A program made the position numbers and the translations under genes. From Prionace glauca (Eukaryota > Chordata > Chondrichthyes > Carcharhiniformes > Carcharhinidae), in contig CM075760.1 of the NCBI GenBank assembly GCA_037974335.1, positions 7,747,432-7,811,431 on the forward strand: DNA of 64,000 nt, written 5' to 3'. Shown here in pieces: positions 24,209-36,457 of the stretch. The notes beneath the pieces were generated by a model. It was not told the origin of the DNA. It worked only from the letters and a program-made list of their open reading frames with translations, and searched no databases. Each line of letters opens with the position of its first letter. The first letter of the stretch is position 1.

Positions 24209-25757
24209 AGATAAGAACATAAGAACATAAGAAATAGGAGCAGGAGTAGGCCATCTGGCCCTTCGAGCCTGCCCCGCCATTCAATAAGATCATGGCTGAT
24301 CTGTCGTGACTCAGCTCCACCTTCCCGCCCTCTCCCCATAACCCTTAATCCCTTCTCTTATCAAAAACCCATCAACCCGTTTCTTAAAAATATTTAGCGA
24401 GGCAGCCTCCACCACTTCAACGGGCAGAGAATTCCAGAGATTCACCACCCTTTGAGTGAAGAAGTTCCTCCTCAACTCTGTTCTAAACCGCCCCCCCCCC
24501 CCTTTATCTTGAGGCTGTGCCCCCTAGTCCTACTGTCTTTTTTGAGCGGGAACAGTCTCTCCACCTCTATCCTATCCATCCCATTCATCATCTTATACGT
24601 CTCAATGAGATCTCCCCTCATTCTTCTAAACTCTAACGAGTACAAGCCTAGTTTGTTCAGCCTCTCCTCATAGCTCAATCCCCTCAACTCCGGTATCAGC
24701 CGAGTAAACCTCCTCTGCACTCCCTCCAGGGCCAAAACATCCTTGCGCAGGTGCGGCGCCCAAAACTGCACACAGTACTCCAGCTGCGGCCTCACCAATG
24801 CCCTATACAGCTGCAGCAATACTTTTATATTCAAATCCCCTTCGCTATGAAGGCCAGCATCCCATTCGCCTTCCTGACCACCTGCTGCACCTGCAAGCTG
24901 GGTTTTTGCGACTCATGCACAAGGACCCCGAGGTCCCTCTGCACCGTCGCCTGCTGCAGTTTTTCGCCCCGTAAGTAATAGTCCTTCCTACCATTCCTCC
25001 TACCAAAGTGGACCACCTCACACTTGCCAACATTAAATTCCATTTGCCATTTCCTGGCCCATTCGCCCAGCCTATCTAGATCCTTCTGCAGACTCTCCAC
25101 ACCCTCCGCACAATTTGCCTTTCCCCCAATCTTGGTGTCATCAGCAAATTTCGACACCCTGCACTCGGTTCCCTCCTCCAGATCATCTATATAAATGGTA
25201 AATAGCTGAGGCCCCAGCACCGACCCCTGGGGCACCCCACTAGTCACCAACCGCCAATCCGAATAGCATCCATTGACCCCCACTCTCTGCCTCCTATTTG
25301 ACAACCAATCCTCTATCCACGCTAACATCCTACCCCCAACTCCATGTCCCCTGACCTTCTGCAATAACCTCTTGTGAGGTACCTTGTCAAACGCCTTCTG
25401 AAAATCCAGAAAGACCACATCCACCGGCTCTCCTCCATCCACTGCCCTAGACACATCCTCATAGAACTCCAGTAAATTTGTCAGACACGACTTCCCTTTA
25501 ATGAAACCGTGTTGCGTCCGCCCTATCAAGCAATTCCCCTCAAGATGCCTCGCTATTTCCTCCTTAATGACGGTTTCTAACATTTTACCTACCACAGACG
25601 TTAAACTAACCGGCCTATAATTCCCCGCCTTTTGCCTGGCACCCTTCTTAAACAACGGCGTAACATTAGCCGTTTTCCAATCTTCCGGCACTTCCCCGGA
25701 ATCCAGCGACGTCTGGAAAATAACCACCAAGGCATCCACTATCACCTCCGTTATCCA
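24209..25757 (-). mobile_element. Young CR1-like LINE, 5'-truncated (copy 1)
   Basis: The minus strand encodes most of a reverse transcriptase: ANVTPLFKKG, NYRPVSLTS, HGFIKGKSCLTNL, DFQKAFDKVPH, GVPQGSVLGP and the catalytic FADD. A C-terminal CR1 region and the 3' tail (TTCTTATG repeats, reversed at 24209) follow. The frame changes near 24830 through a short deletion relative to copy 2 at 41.1 kb. It is otherwise almost identical to that copy, so it is young. It sits in the intron of pseudogene C, antisense to it. Confidence 0.9.
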
Positions 25758-26085
25758 CTATAACAACCTACATAGTCATCAAAATCACTGTTGCAAAAAT
25801 ATTCAAGGGATTAATTCTGGTAGAGAGGGATGGGCAATCAGACCACTGATAATATAAACAAAGTTAAAATAAAAACGTTCTGGAATTTTGACCGAATGAA
25901 TAACTATTCACAGGAATTGTCATCGATTTTATTTAAAATTAAAACATGAAATTGAATCCAGGTTGATTTTGCGAGATGTAATTAAACTGTACATAGTAAT
26001 GAGGTTTTAATTGAAGAACTGAAACTAATAGTTATCAGAGAAGCGAATAAAACAGCTTTCATTGGTTCAAGGTAATCGACAGACT

Positions 26086-26190
26086 TTAGCGTGTGTGTGT
26101 GGTGGCGGGGGTTGGGGGGGGGGCGGGGTGGGAGGGTGGAGGGTGGGTGGGGGGGGGCGAGGAGGGAGTGGGGGGGGGGAGGGAAGCATT
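26086..26190 (+). repeat. G-rich low-complexity tract
   Basis: About 100 nt of nearly pure G/T/A with long G runs. It could form G-quadruplexes on the plus strand. Confidence 0.7.
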
Positions 26191-26329
26191 TCATGTTGAT
26201 TCTGACTGCAGGATTTGCTAACATTCTAGCTGGTGGGTCATGGATCCAGAAAAGCCGTTTGCATTTAAAATACATTGTGTATATGCCCTTGAATGGGTGT
26301 AAAGTACAAAACACTTAGAAGATTACTCA

Positions 26330-26780
26330 GTTAATTCTCTTCCCTCCTCACCTCAATTCATTTCGGACTCGACACAAAGTTTAAATTTCTTTGTTTATCC
26401 CCATTTCCATCCTCTATTTATTTTGCAAGAGCGGGTTTGACGGATTTTTTTCAAGTAATGTCATTTTTCCTCGCACAACTTGTGTCCCACCCTCTGGCCT
26501 CCGACCTGCTGTATATCCTTTCATTGAAAACTGTCGGCGCGGCACTGGCTGGTCCAATTTTCCTGCCCCCATCACTCACACTAATATCGCCTTCTTGACT
26601 CCCCGCACTCGTCCTCTTCGATTCAAATTTGCCCTTGTGGTCACAACTGCTAACAACGGTGGTGTCGTTGTCCTCTTGTCTTCTGGCCTTTAACTGTTAT
26701 CGGCTGGGCGCGTATGATCCAGTGAAGCTCAGTGCAAGCTGGAAGAACAGCACCTCATCTTCCCTTTTCCCAATCATAGA
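26330..26780. repeat. Unclassified old repeat
   Basis: Blocks such as 'ctggaagaacagcacctcat' recur in shark repeat DNA; a related scrap lies near 27330-27350. The family was not identified. Confidence 0.35.
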
Positions 26781-26799
26781 CATTCCTTTTGCCCCTCTC

Positions 26800-27172
26800 T
26801 GAATTAATAGAGGTTTGTAAGATGATGAGAAGGATTGATAGAGTCGACGTGCAGAAACTATTTCCTCGGGTGGAAGTAACTGTTACTAGAGGGTATAACT
26901 ATAAGGTTTATGGTGGGAGATATAGAAGGGATGTCTGAGGAAGATTCTTCACTCAGAGAGTGGTTGGGATGTGGAATAGACTGCCTGCAGTGATAGTGGA
27001 GTCGGACACGTTCGGAACTGTCAAGCGGTTATTGGATAGGTACATAGAGCACACCAGAATTATAGGGAGTGGGATAGCTTGGTCTCGGGATTGGACATTG
27101 CTCGGCACAACATTGAGGGCCGAAGAGCCTGTACAGTGCTGTAATGTTCTATGTTCTCCTATTCTAGTTCCA
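26800..27172 (+). mobile_element. CR1-like LINE 3' end (second subfamily)
   Basis: It encodes a degenerate CR1 C-terminus (region 26953-27100, WNRLPAVIVESDTF) and ends in 'gtgctgtaatgttctatgtt'. It lies in the intron of pseudogene C. Confidence 0.75.
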
Positions 27173-28859
27173 AAGAACGGATATCTCTGTAACTCCTTGA
27201 TCCAGTTCTCCATGATGCCTAACTCCCAAAACATTTTCCATGGCAACATAATTTGCAAAACATTTTATCTCACTAGCTTTTTTTCTCACGCTCACATATC
27301 TAGCCTGATGCAATGATTTAGTGAAGAGTAGTGCGAGCTAAACAACAGCACCACATCATCCATTTATGCTTATTACATGCCTTAGGACTCGACATTGACA
27401 TAACAAATTTAAATTGTCACTTTTCTCCTGTATCTTTAACCTGTATTTTTGTTCAATTTTCTATATTTTCGTTGTCTCAGTACAAAACTCCTTAAGTTCC
27501 CCAGCCCTCTGCCACAGGCTATCTGTCTTTTGTTATCAATGTTCCTACAATGTGTTGCAATTGCTTTCATCTACAGTTTAATATCCAACACATTCACCCT
27601 CTCTTTAATTCTGAGAAAGAGTCAAGTGGACTGGAAATATTAAATCCACATTCTAACCCTTCAGAGGCTATCAAACCTATTGCGTTTATTTTTCCACAGT
27701 TTTCTGTACTGTTTCAGATTCCGCATTTTATGTTCATTTCATTTTAATTGTCGTTATCCAGTGACATCTTCCAATTTCTCTTCATAATATATGGCTACTA
27801 ACTGTTGCCAAGGAATGACGTTTTTTCTCTTTTGCAGTTAATTTGGTGGCGATTGTGGTCATCTCCCGAGGACAGTGTGGTCTCTCCAGATGTATCGCAC
27901 GATACCTAGTCTTCATGGCAGTGACTGATCTCCTGGTCATCATCACTGCCGTGATAATGAACCGTATTCCTGCAATTTATTTCCCAGGCAGTTTCTTATC
28001 TATTACTCCTGTCTGCAGTCTCAGCATTGTTCTAATATATTCAGCAAGGGACAGTTCTATATGGTTAACAGTCGCTTTCACTTTTGATCGATTTGTAGCA
28101 ATATGTTGCCAGAAACTTAAAACAAAGTATTGCACCCAGAAAACAGCAGCGGTGGTTATTGGATCAGTTTGCACTTTGGGTGCAAACTAATCAACATCCC
28201 CTGGTATTTTATGCATGAACCTATTTATGTAATTGGCAATATCCCCTGGTATTGCAAACAGAAGATTATACGCTATACTTCATGGTTATGGACAGCATTT
28301 GATTGGTTTGACCGCATTATAACACCCTGTCTCCCATTCTGTCTGATTCTTCTGTTCAATTTGCTCACTGTCAGACATATTCTCGCTGCAAGCAGATCAC
28401 GGAAAAGACTCCATACCCAGAGCAGTGGAGAGAATAAGAATGACAAAGAGATGGAGAGCAGGAGGAAATCCATCATTTTACTATTTGCTAGCTCGGGTAG
28501 TTTCATTCTATTGTGGATGACGTATGTTGTGGAGTTCTTTTATCACCGATTTATGAAGAGCTAGAAAATAAATGGATTTAGTGACCCTAAGTTTATTTTT
28601 AAAGAAAGTGGAAACATGCTTCAAATGTTGAGCTGTTGCACAAACACCTTTATTTATGCAATTACGCAGAGAAAATTTAGAGAACAGTTGAAAAGTATGT
28701 TGACAATTCGCTGAATTATAATCGGTAACTTGTTTTCATAATGAAAACAAAATATAATAAATAATTTCTGGATTACATAGACAACACTAAGTTGCATAAT
28801 ACTTGGGGAATAAAGATTGCACGATGTCTGTTTTTTTTTATCTGTGTTATGGCAAGTTT

Positions 28860-29425
28860 ATACCTGTGCAGACACACAAACACACATTCTTAGACCAAAG
28901 TCAAAAACATCCCAATTTATTGACAGATAACTTTGCACTGGTAGACACATATACATCACAATTTGTTGACAGGTAATCCTGTCGGTGTCAGGGATCCAAA
29001 AATCCCACCTTAATGACGAATGATATTCCTGCGCTTCAATGACTATTAGACTAATTTTACAGCGTTTGGAATTCAGACGTCACTGAGAAATATATCACAA
29101 CCTACTAACAATTGTTCATCCTGTATATGGGCAAACAAGCATTCCAAGTTTTACCGAGTCGCCTTGCTGGACTAAAGAGAAAACCATTTGGTTTACTAAC
29201 AACTGAGCCTCTTGCCCAGGTGAACAACCATTCCAATGTGCAGACAGATATTCTCCTTGTGCCAATCACCTAAATCTTCCAATTTACTGTCAAGCAAACT
29301 TACTGTACCAATGAAGCCAACACTGACAGGTCCACTTGCTCTAACAGGGACGACCACAACCACATTATGATTGTAAATTACCTGTGCCAATCACAGAACT
29401 ATGCAAATTTACTCGACAGATCAAC
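28860..29425. repeat. Diffuse tandem-like repeat
   Basis: The motif 'caatttattgacagataa' (28914) recurs 46 nt later as 'caatttgttgacaggtaa'. Looser versions ('ccaatttactgtcaagcaa', 'gcaaatttactcgacaga') follow to about 29420. This may be a decayed minisatellite. Confidence 0.4.
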
Positions 29426-30139
29426 ACTATAATCTCTGCAATCATGTCCCTTTCAGTTATAAGTGGCCATGGAAATTAAAGTCTAATTGGCAGCATAGCC
29501 TCAAAAACATTTCCAGCATCTCAGTGATGGGTGAATCCAGCATACAGTGTATATTTGTAGTTGTGAACAACCTGACACCATTTAAGTCATTGATGCTAAG
29601 GTAATGCTCCAACTCTGCATTCTTCTGTTATCTTAGCTTGATCATCTACACTTCAAACATATGTTTCTTGCACCTCGTTATTTTGATAATTTATACATTT
29701 TATCCGAAATGTATTTAGGTTAATTAAATTAGTCACACCCAAATACATGTACAAAGCCTCCATAATCTTGCCTTCCAGTATAACACTCCTTGAAATTTTT
29801 TTTCTTTATTATATAGCAAAGACAAAATTTAATAATTCCATTATGATTTGTTTCTGCCAATCATGAATAGTACCCAGCAACTAGTAGAAAGTCAACCTCT
29901 TGGAAATTGTAACCAATATGGTGTAGGCACACTAACAATGGTGCTTCGAAATAAGTTTCAGGATTTTGATACACAGTCGCTGAAAAAAGAATTAAGGACA
30001 CACATTCAAGTCAGTCTTGAATGAATTACCAGCAGTTTTAGCCCCACGTGTCTGTTTCCCCTGATCGTCTGCAGCTGATGCTGTTTAGCATCAGATATAT
30101 GATACAACTATATTAATGCCATTGAACAGAGAATCACTA

Positions 30140-30452
30140 ATAAACTTGGAATCCCTGCAGTTTAAATGGAGACCACTGGGCCCATCATGTCTGCACCAGC
30201 AAAAATCCCAACAAGGACCTATCAACGTAACAACAGGGATTTACCCTGTCAGTCCCCCTGACGCGATGGAACAATTCAGCATGACAAATCAACTCAATCT
30301 ACATATCTTTGGACTGGGAGAGAAAACCAGAGGAAACTCATGCAGACATGGGAAGGATATGCAAATTTCTCACCAGCAGCTGCCCCAGGCCCGAATTGAA
30401 CACGGGTCCCTAGCGCTGAAAGGCAGCAGTGCTGACCACCGTGCCACCCGAA
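30140..30452 (-). repeat. SINE, near full length
   Basis: Reverse copy, from the tail 'gggcccatcatgtctgcacc' to the head 'ctgaccaccgtgccacccg'. Confidence 0.75.
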
Positions 30453-31639
30453 ATCTGGGGTGGGCGGGGAGAGACAGATTTTTTTCTTATTGTATTGATC
30501 ATTGACTGAAAAGTTTTTGGTACAAATAATCAGCTCGATGCATAATGTGGTTCACGTCATTAGTATACGGAGAGGCATTGTTTCATGCATTCCAACAAAA
30601 CTAGCTGTGTCTCTACTTTGAACGTTCTGAAACCAATTCACTATTTTGCACCCACCCAATTGTTATAGCAGCCCTCTTTGAAGAGACATTAGTCGGATTT
30701 CCATTGTTATGAATGCACACACAACTTCTGAAGTATTGTATGATTTCAATGTAAGCGTTCATGATATTTGTGAAATAAATTAATGAATGGTTGACAATGT
30801 CCAGTTAATTGTGTAATTGTCTCGCATTATTGATTAACGTTTTTTTTCCTTAAAACGTACCTGCACTTCATTTGTTTTCCGCATTGCTAGAAACAAGTGA
30901 AGTTGAAGGCTTAGCACCACGTTTTCTGACGGAACGGATAGATGATGCAGTGAAGTAAGAACCTGAAAGATATTGAAAGAAGTGATTAAATAATCACGAT
31001 GCTTATTGATAATAATGAACATAATCCAGTGAATTATAACAAGAGAAGAGAATGCTACGATAAATATATGGTGGTTTCAGCAAATAAATAAATTATTCGT
31101 CCAAGTATAAAACCTGATTCATTGAAGCCAGGAGAATTGTTATGAGACAAGATGTAATTGTGCATTATGAATATTTTCGTTTCATGTTCTAACAAGTTAG
31201 GAAAAGTTATAACCTTTTGATCTGGAATTGCGATTCCAGCGAGCTTCAGTCGAAATTCTTCATTGTGTTACCAACTTCACATTTGTGAAATGATTATACC
31301 AACTCAATTGAATCAATCCTCCGACCAGATACAATCCAAGGAACTTCTTGGAAACAAGTTGCGTCTAGGTCATGAATCTATGAGAAGCAATATATTCTCC
31401 AGAGGCTCCAGGCAAGTAGAAAAATTAAAATAGGTTTATTGTTCCTTTTTCGTGAAGTATCTTTCAAATGTATGTCAAGAAACTACAGTCTGCGAGAACA
31501 GTTCAAGGCATCATTGTCGAAAGACATAGTGGTGGAAAAATTATAGAGCATCTGAGCAGAAGGAGATCTAGAAAGTTTAACCAAAATATATCGGTGAAGA
31601 CAAGGTCTTTATTACCTCATTCGCTGGTCACTTTTGAAC

Positions 31640-31998
31640 ATGAGGCAATTTAAGTCAATGGGAGCAAGAGGTGATAGAGTTAGTTTCAGAGAGGATAATT
31701 TTCTTGGTAGGAGAATCACGGACCAAGTGTCAGTCTCAGAAAACTGACCAGGTTATTTAGGATTGAAATGAGGAAACACTTCTAACTAAAAAGGTAGCTA
31801 AAGTACGGAAATCGCAGTCAAAGAGGCTGTGGAGGTTAAGTTGTTGTATTAAACCAAGTAATACATAAACAATGCATTAGATTTTAATGGCGTCAATGGT
31901 TGGTGAGAAGTAGATAATCATCTACAATGATATTAAATGGCAGAATGGGATCAGTGTGACAAATGGCTTACTAGTGCTGTTAGTTTCTTTGGTTCTAT
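31640..31998 (+). mobile_element. Degenerate CR1-like LINE 3' region
   Basis: Blocks 'ggattgaaatgaggaaaca', 'agaggctgtggaggttaag' and 'atggcagaatgggatcagtg' follow the order of CR1 3' ends but are strongly diverged. A small reversed CR1 scrap lies at about 32095-32165 ('gatcaaaaccgcacattg'). Confidence 0.5.
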
Positions 31999-32489
31999 TA
32001 ATATAAATTCAGTGGACACACCCACTCATGAGAGGACAGCGTCCTCATCCCATGGATCGAATGATCATTCACTCTACTGCAAATATATTATTTACTAAAT
32101 GTGGAGATCAAAACCGCACATTGTACACTAGGTGCAGCCTTACGGATTTGCCGTACTTCAGGGTTTTTTTTTCTAATTCAATGTGGATTAGTTTTCTCTG
32201 ACTGAATTTTACCTGTTTGCATAGTTAAAGTGTTGAGGTTTTAATTAATAATAAGATATAACGATGTGTCATTCTCTTTGAGATGAAATAACACAACATG
32301 AGGATTAATCATTTCAGAATATGTTACGAACTCAACATATATTGTGTCGGGAGTCCACAGAGGGGTGCCATTCACTGTCTCATCTGAACCAGTTTAAACA
32401 AGGGTTGGGATGGTGAGAGTCCAGACTGACAAGAGTCAAACAATGGAAGCTACAGCACTCTGTCTTATGACACTCTCCTTTCTCCCAAA

Positions 32490-32698
32490 AGACACACAAA
32501 CACACACAAACTCACACACACAGACAAACACACACACAAACGAATACACACACAAACACACACACACACAAATACAAACACACACGCAAACACAAACACA
32601 CAAATACACACACACAAACACACACACAAACACAAACACACACACACAAACACGCACACATACACGCACACACAAACACACACACATACACAAACACA
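32490..32698. repeat. (CA)n/(ACACAAAC)n microsatellite
   Basis: About 200 nt of impure CA repeat. Open frames across it on both strands are artefacts of the repeat. Confidence 0.9.
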
Positions 32699-33384
32699 TT
32701 GCCAGTGGAAAGGTTGTTGTTGTGTGGCACCAACTGTTCCTTTCTTTCAACAGAGGAGTTAAAGAATATCGAAAAGATGAAAAAAAATTGCCAATACGGG
32801 CATCTGCCACCAGAGGTTCAGCACTGTGCAGTGTAATGGAAGTTCAACTGGCTGACAAATTGTTCTCGTGATTCCTGCTTTGTGAGGAATTTAATCAAAA
32901 GGTTTTCGGCAAGTGAAAGCTCAACAATGGCAAAGAAGAGCAAGGATCTGCCTAAATTTAAACTCAGTTCGCTGGGTTCAGAATGCTCACCATGAGACCA
33001 GAGAACCTATAACATAGCAGCATCTGCAAATGTTCACTCAAAACATTTGACCCACTTGCTGTTGCTGCCGCATTGAATGAAAGTTACACGTTTTAGTGAC
33101 CATTTGCATCTGGCACGCATAATAAAAAACGCTCAAGCGTCACGAACAGGTACTTCCTGATTCACCACCATTTAAATGCAGATGGCTTTGTTTAAAAGCT
33201 GACGACAATCTCAAAATTGCGATTTGTATTTTCCGGTGATTCGATTGGTTCTATAGGTCAGTTATGTTTGCAACTCAGTGATGTTCAATTTCAGAAATAT
33301 TCATTTTATAATGAAGCCATAAGTGTTAAAAAATGCGTTGATACTAAATATTGAAACAAATACACAGTACAATTGCACAATGAG

Positions 33385-33510
33385 CTTTGATAAAGTGTCA
33401 TCTGGACTCGAAACGTCCTCCCTTTTCACTCATTACAGGTGCTGTTAGACATTGGGAGATTTTGCAGCATTTCCTCTTTTCTCATCCGCAGTAATTTGTT
33501 TTTATTACTG
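33385..33510 (+). repeat. Dispersed shark repeat fragment
   Basis: 'tggactcgaaacgtcctccc', 'aggtgctgttagac' and 'catccgcagtaatttg' match a widespread repeat. Relatives occur at 50925-51010 (reversed) and 51460-51545. Confidence 0.55.
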
Positions 33511-33771
33511 AGTACAATTGATTGAGATTATTCGATGAAAGATGAAAATGATGCATTAATGAATGGGCAGAAATCATTGCTCCCTTAGATATTTGTGAGA
33601 CGAACGCTTTTAAATTTTGATGTTCGGGATAAGTTGTACAATCAGATTGAAAATAACAGTTATCTTCCGGAATTCAGTGACATGGGTTCTCAATCTGACC
33701 ATCGGAACCTGCAGCAATACAGCCTAGTTGAACATTGCAGATAACAAATTCTCTCTACTGCTTGTTAAATT

Positions 33772-33847
33772 GTTTCTGTGGTGCAGTGGTTATCACGTTC
33801 AGCTTCACACATGGCAACGTCCCCGGTTCAATAACCGGGCAGAAACA
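33772..33847 (+). pseudogene. tRNA-Val-like gene or pseudogene
   Basis: The acceptor arms GTTTCTG and CAGAAAC pair perfectly. The D-arm 'gcagtggttatcacg' and T-arm 'ccccggttcaataaccggg' are in place, and CAC sits in the anticodon region. There are about two extra bases in the anticodon arm and one in the T-loop compared with vertebrate tRNA-Val, so I call it a probable pseudogene. Confidence 0.55.
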
Positions 33848-34276
33848 TTCATTAAACTTTCTCATGTCGGGTAAGGGAAAATTGCCTGTTTTCTGTTTGT
33901 TGCTCAACATTATCCGAACCTCTATGTTAAAGCCATGTTATCATTGATCTGACTTCACCCTCAAATGCTTTCTGTAAAATAAGAAACTTCTTTTGACACA
34001 CTGACAGGAAAGTTAGATTTTGACATCGAGCACATCAGTCAACTCAGAATTTAATGGGTTTATAGGTGCAGACTAATAAGGTTAATCACCATCTGAAATA
34101 TCTGATAATAGTGTGTGCTCAAAAAGACAGACACAAGTGATACTGTAAGTGAAATAGAGGAAATGACGGACATTTCAAAGAAAAAAATCACATGACGAAA
34201 ACAACACTACACACACTCCTGCTTTCAATGTGAGCTGTTAGACTACAGCAGTAAGAATGAACATTTAAACCCATTT

Positions 34277-34359
34277 TGGCCACAGTGGGATTTGAATCCA
34301 CGCCTCTGCAGAGGCTAGAGGCCTAACCCAGTACTTTAGACCGCTCAGCCACACTACGA
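34277..34359 (-). pseudogene. tRNA-Leu-like gene or pseudogene
   Basis: The minus strand has class II tRNA layout: 'tgtggctgagcggtctaaag' D-arm, a long variable arm ('cctctgcagaggc') and T-arm 'gtggattcaaatcccac'. It resembles vertebrate tRNA-Leu, but the anticodon loop reads TTAGGCC, which puts AGG at positions 34-36 instead of a Leu anticodon. It is most likely decayed. Confidence 0.55.
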
Positions 34360-34414
34360 CATTGGCATGCTTTGCAATCATGCTATTTAATGATAATGTT
34401 CCTGAAATTCGTTT

Positions 34415-34800
34415 TAAACAATGTGGTTGATCGAAGTCTACAAGATTATGAGAGGGATGGACAGAGTGGATAGCCAGAAGTTTTTTTTCCACAGGGCGGA
34501 AGAGTCATTTACTCGGGGGCACAGGTTCAAGGTGCGAGGCTCAAGGTTTAAAGGAGATGCACAATACAGATTTTTTACAAAGAGGGTGGTGGCTGCCTGG
34601 AACCCACTGCAGGGGGAGGTAGTGGAAGCGGATACGATAGCGACTTTTAAGAGGCGTCTGGACAACTGCATGAATAGGATGGGAATAGAGGGATATGGTC
34701 CCTGGAAGGGTAGGGGTTTTAGTTGAGTCGTGGCAGCATGGTCAGTGCAGGCTTAGAGGGCCGAACGGTCCTGTTCCTGTCCTGTAATTTTCTTTGTTCT
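34415..34800 (+). mobile_element. CR1-like LINE 3' end
   Basis: It encodes the CR1 C-terminus in one open frame (VYKIMRGMDRVDSQKFFF, RFFTKRVVAAWNPL, ATFKRRLD). The 3' UTR and a 'tttctttgttctt' end follow. Confidence 0.8.
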
Positions 34801-35084
34801 TACTCTAAAGCCTGAAAAAAAGATGAATGATTTTAGCGCTGAATTAATCACGTCAAGAATTTATTGGAGGCGATGAATGGCAAAACGTTCAATGATGGAC
34901 ATTATCCTTACAGTAATATTTAGAGGCATATCCTGATATATAACAAACAGGTTTATGTTTAGGTTTGAAGTAAAATATGTCGAAACCAACAATATTTGAG
35001 CATTGAAAAGTGCGTTCAGGTCTCCACATTTAAACATTAACATTGATCTTAAAAGAAACCATGTGCCATGATCATTGCAATGCG

Positions 35085-35150
35085 GGTAGGATGGTCTGTC
35101 GGAGACTCGGTGCAGACTCAATGGGCCATATGGCCTCTTTCTGCACTGTC
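35085..35150 (+). repeat. SINE 3' scrap
   Basis: 'ggtgcagactcaatgggcc' and 'tggcctctttctgcactgtc' are the SINE tail. Confidence 0.65.
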
Positions 35151-35449
35151 ATGTCTAACTCTCCACTATTTCCAACTTCCCATACTTCCCTGAACCTCAA
35201 CACCCCAGCTAGGCTGTAAATTCTTTGCGTGTAAAAAGTGTTGGATTGAACAGGGTGACGTGAAGCTGTTTGTTTAGTGACTGTAATTGATGTGAGTCTC
35301 CATGGACCTGATTAGTGTGCCTGGAGGGATTCCCCTCTTCTAATAATAAGGGATTCCGTTCAATGTGTTGTCCCATTGAGTTAACGGGAGCGACAACTCT
35401 AATACTAGCAGATCTAAGAGGCTGTAGAGAGAGAGGGAGGGAGAGGAGA

Positions 35450-35533
35450 GATCAGAATCTGGGAGCAATGACCCAGAACGTTCCAACAATGGATCAGAAT
35501 CTGGGAACAATGGATTGGAAGCTTCCAGCCATG
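35450..35533 (+). repeat. Four 21-nt tandem units in gene D exon 1
   Basis: Units start at 35450, 35471, 35492 and 35513, and each ends in ATG. They encode DQNLGAM, TQNVPTM, DQNLGTM and DWKLPAM, so any of four Met codons could serve as start or give an N-terminus of varying length. Confidence 0.75.
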
Positions 35534-35669
35534 GACAAAAGTTTATTCTATTGGATTTCTATGTTTACCTCAGATGATTGGAGGATACCATCAGCTTATC
35601 GGATTGAATGTCTACTGAAGGCGATTCAGTACGTTTACTATCCCATCTTGGCGATTGTTGGCGTTCCGG
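35468..35669 (+). CDS. GPR139-like gene D, exon 1
   Basis: This first exon is longer than in A, B and C. After the 7-aa repeats it reads KSLFYWISMFTSDDW, then IECLLKAIQYVYYP followed by ILAIVGVP, ending CCG G|GTAAGA in the same phase 1. The end aligns with the 70-nt exons of the other genes. The start is uncertain: I chose the first ATG of the repeat block; an upstream in-frame ATG lies at 35363. The intron (35670-37670) holds two SINEs and a CA repeat. Confidence 0.7.
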
Positions 35670-36154
35670 GTAAGAACCTGTCTGAAATTGTACCAGTCCG
35701 ACTGCCACTGGAATCGGAGCAGGCAAGGGTCGGAGCATGGGAAGGATTTTGCAGTTTTGGGAAAAGTGAGGCTGTAAAGGCCCGCCCCCTGTGTCCAGTT
35801 CCTAATTCTGGAAAGGCTGTTTAACTGTGTTGATTTCCTTGTCATTTACTGTACTGGGTTTGCTGCTGTTGTTGTTTCTGTTGAGTCCCTATATACAGTT
35901 ATAAATTCTTTCAGCCGCCGCTGACAATTATCTCAAGGCCTGTGGGCTAGGGTATCTTCTGTGTGCTGTGACTATCCACAGACATTTAACCTAATACTAA
36001 TCCTTCGTGAGAAAAAGATTAAGGCAGAATCATTTTTACCATCTACATGTAACACCAGTTCACTGCCAATTGCCTACCCAGTCACCAGGCCACAGAATGC
36101 ATTTTATTAATCATGAATGCACAGCAGGATATCAAGAGAGAACATATTTCATAT

Positions 36155-36457
36155 TGAAATTTATTCATCAATGCCACAAGTATGCAAACATTAACATTGT
36201 AGTGAAGTTGCGATAAAAATCCCCGAGTGGCCTCACTCTGTCTCCTGTTCAGGTATACTGAAGTAGAATTTAGCACGGCCAATGCATCAAACCAACGCAA
36301 CTTTCAGATTTTGGGAGGGAACCGGAGCACCTGGAGGAAACCCAAGCAGACACAGTGAGAACGAGTAGACTCTGCACAGACAGTAGCCAAGCCTGAAATT
36401 GAACCAGGGAGCCTAGTGCTATGAGGCAACAACACTATCCTCTGTACCAGCACAAAG
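36155..36457 (-). repeat. SINE (second subfamily), full length
   Basis: Reverse copy: 'ccacaagtatgcaaacatta', then 'atttagcacggccaatgcat', then 'gaaattgaaccagggagcc'. It lies in the gene D intron. Confidence 0.75.

Larger units (their letters stand above)
23869..28714 (+). pseudogene. GPR139-like receptor pseudogene C (two exons)
   Basis: Exon 1 is 23869-23938: MHNPPRGPAYAIFY followed by TALAVIAVP, ending CCA G|GTAAAG. Exon 2 is 27838-28714, after 'cttttgcag'. The protein is the closest relative of gene A (shared blocks include RYLVFMAVTDLLVI and LTVAFTFDRFVAIC). Two lesions are visible: a frameshift near 28175-28190 between TM4 and ECL2, and an in-frame TAG at 28562-28564 before TM7. Beyond the stop, the TM7 motif NTFIYAITQ is still readable. 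AATAAA lies at 28756-28761. The 3.9-kb intron holds a young CR1 copy and other repeats. With splice sites and TATA box intact, inactivation looks recent. Confidence 0.87.

Noticed and set aside
32410-32871. Open frames of 120-150 codons on both strands
   Set aside because: They are read through a CA microsatellite; composition is His/Thr or Cys/Val only.
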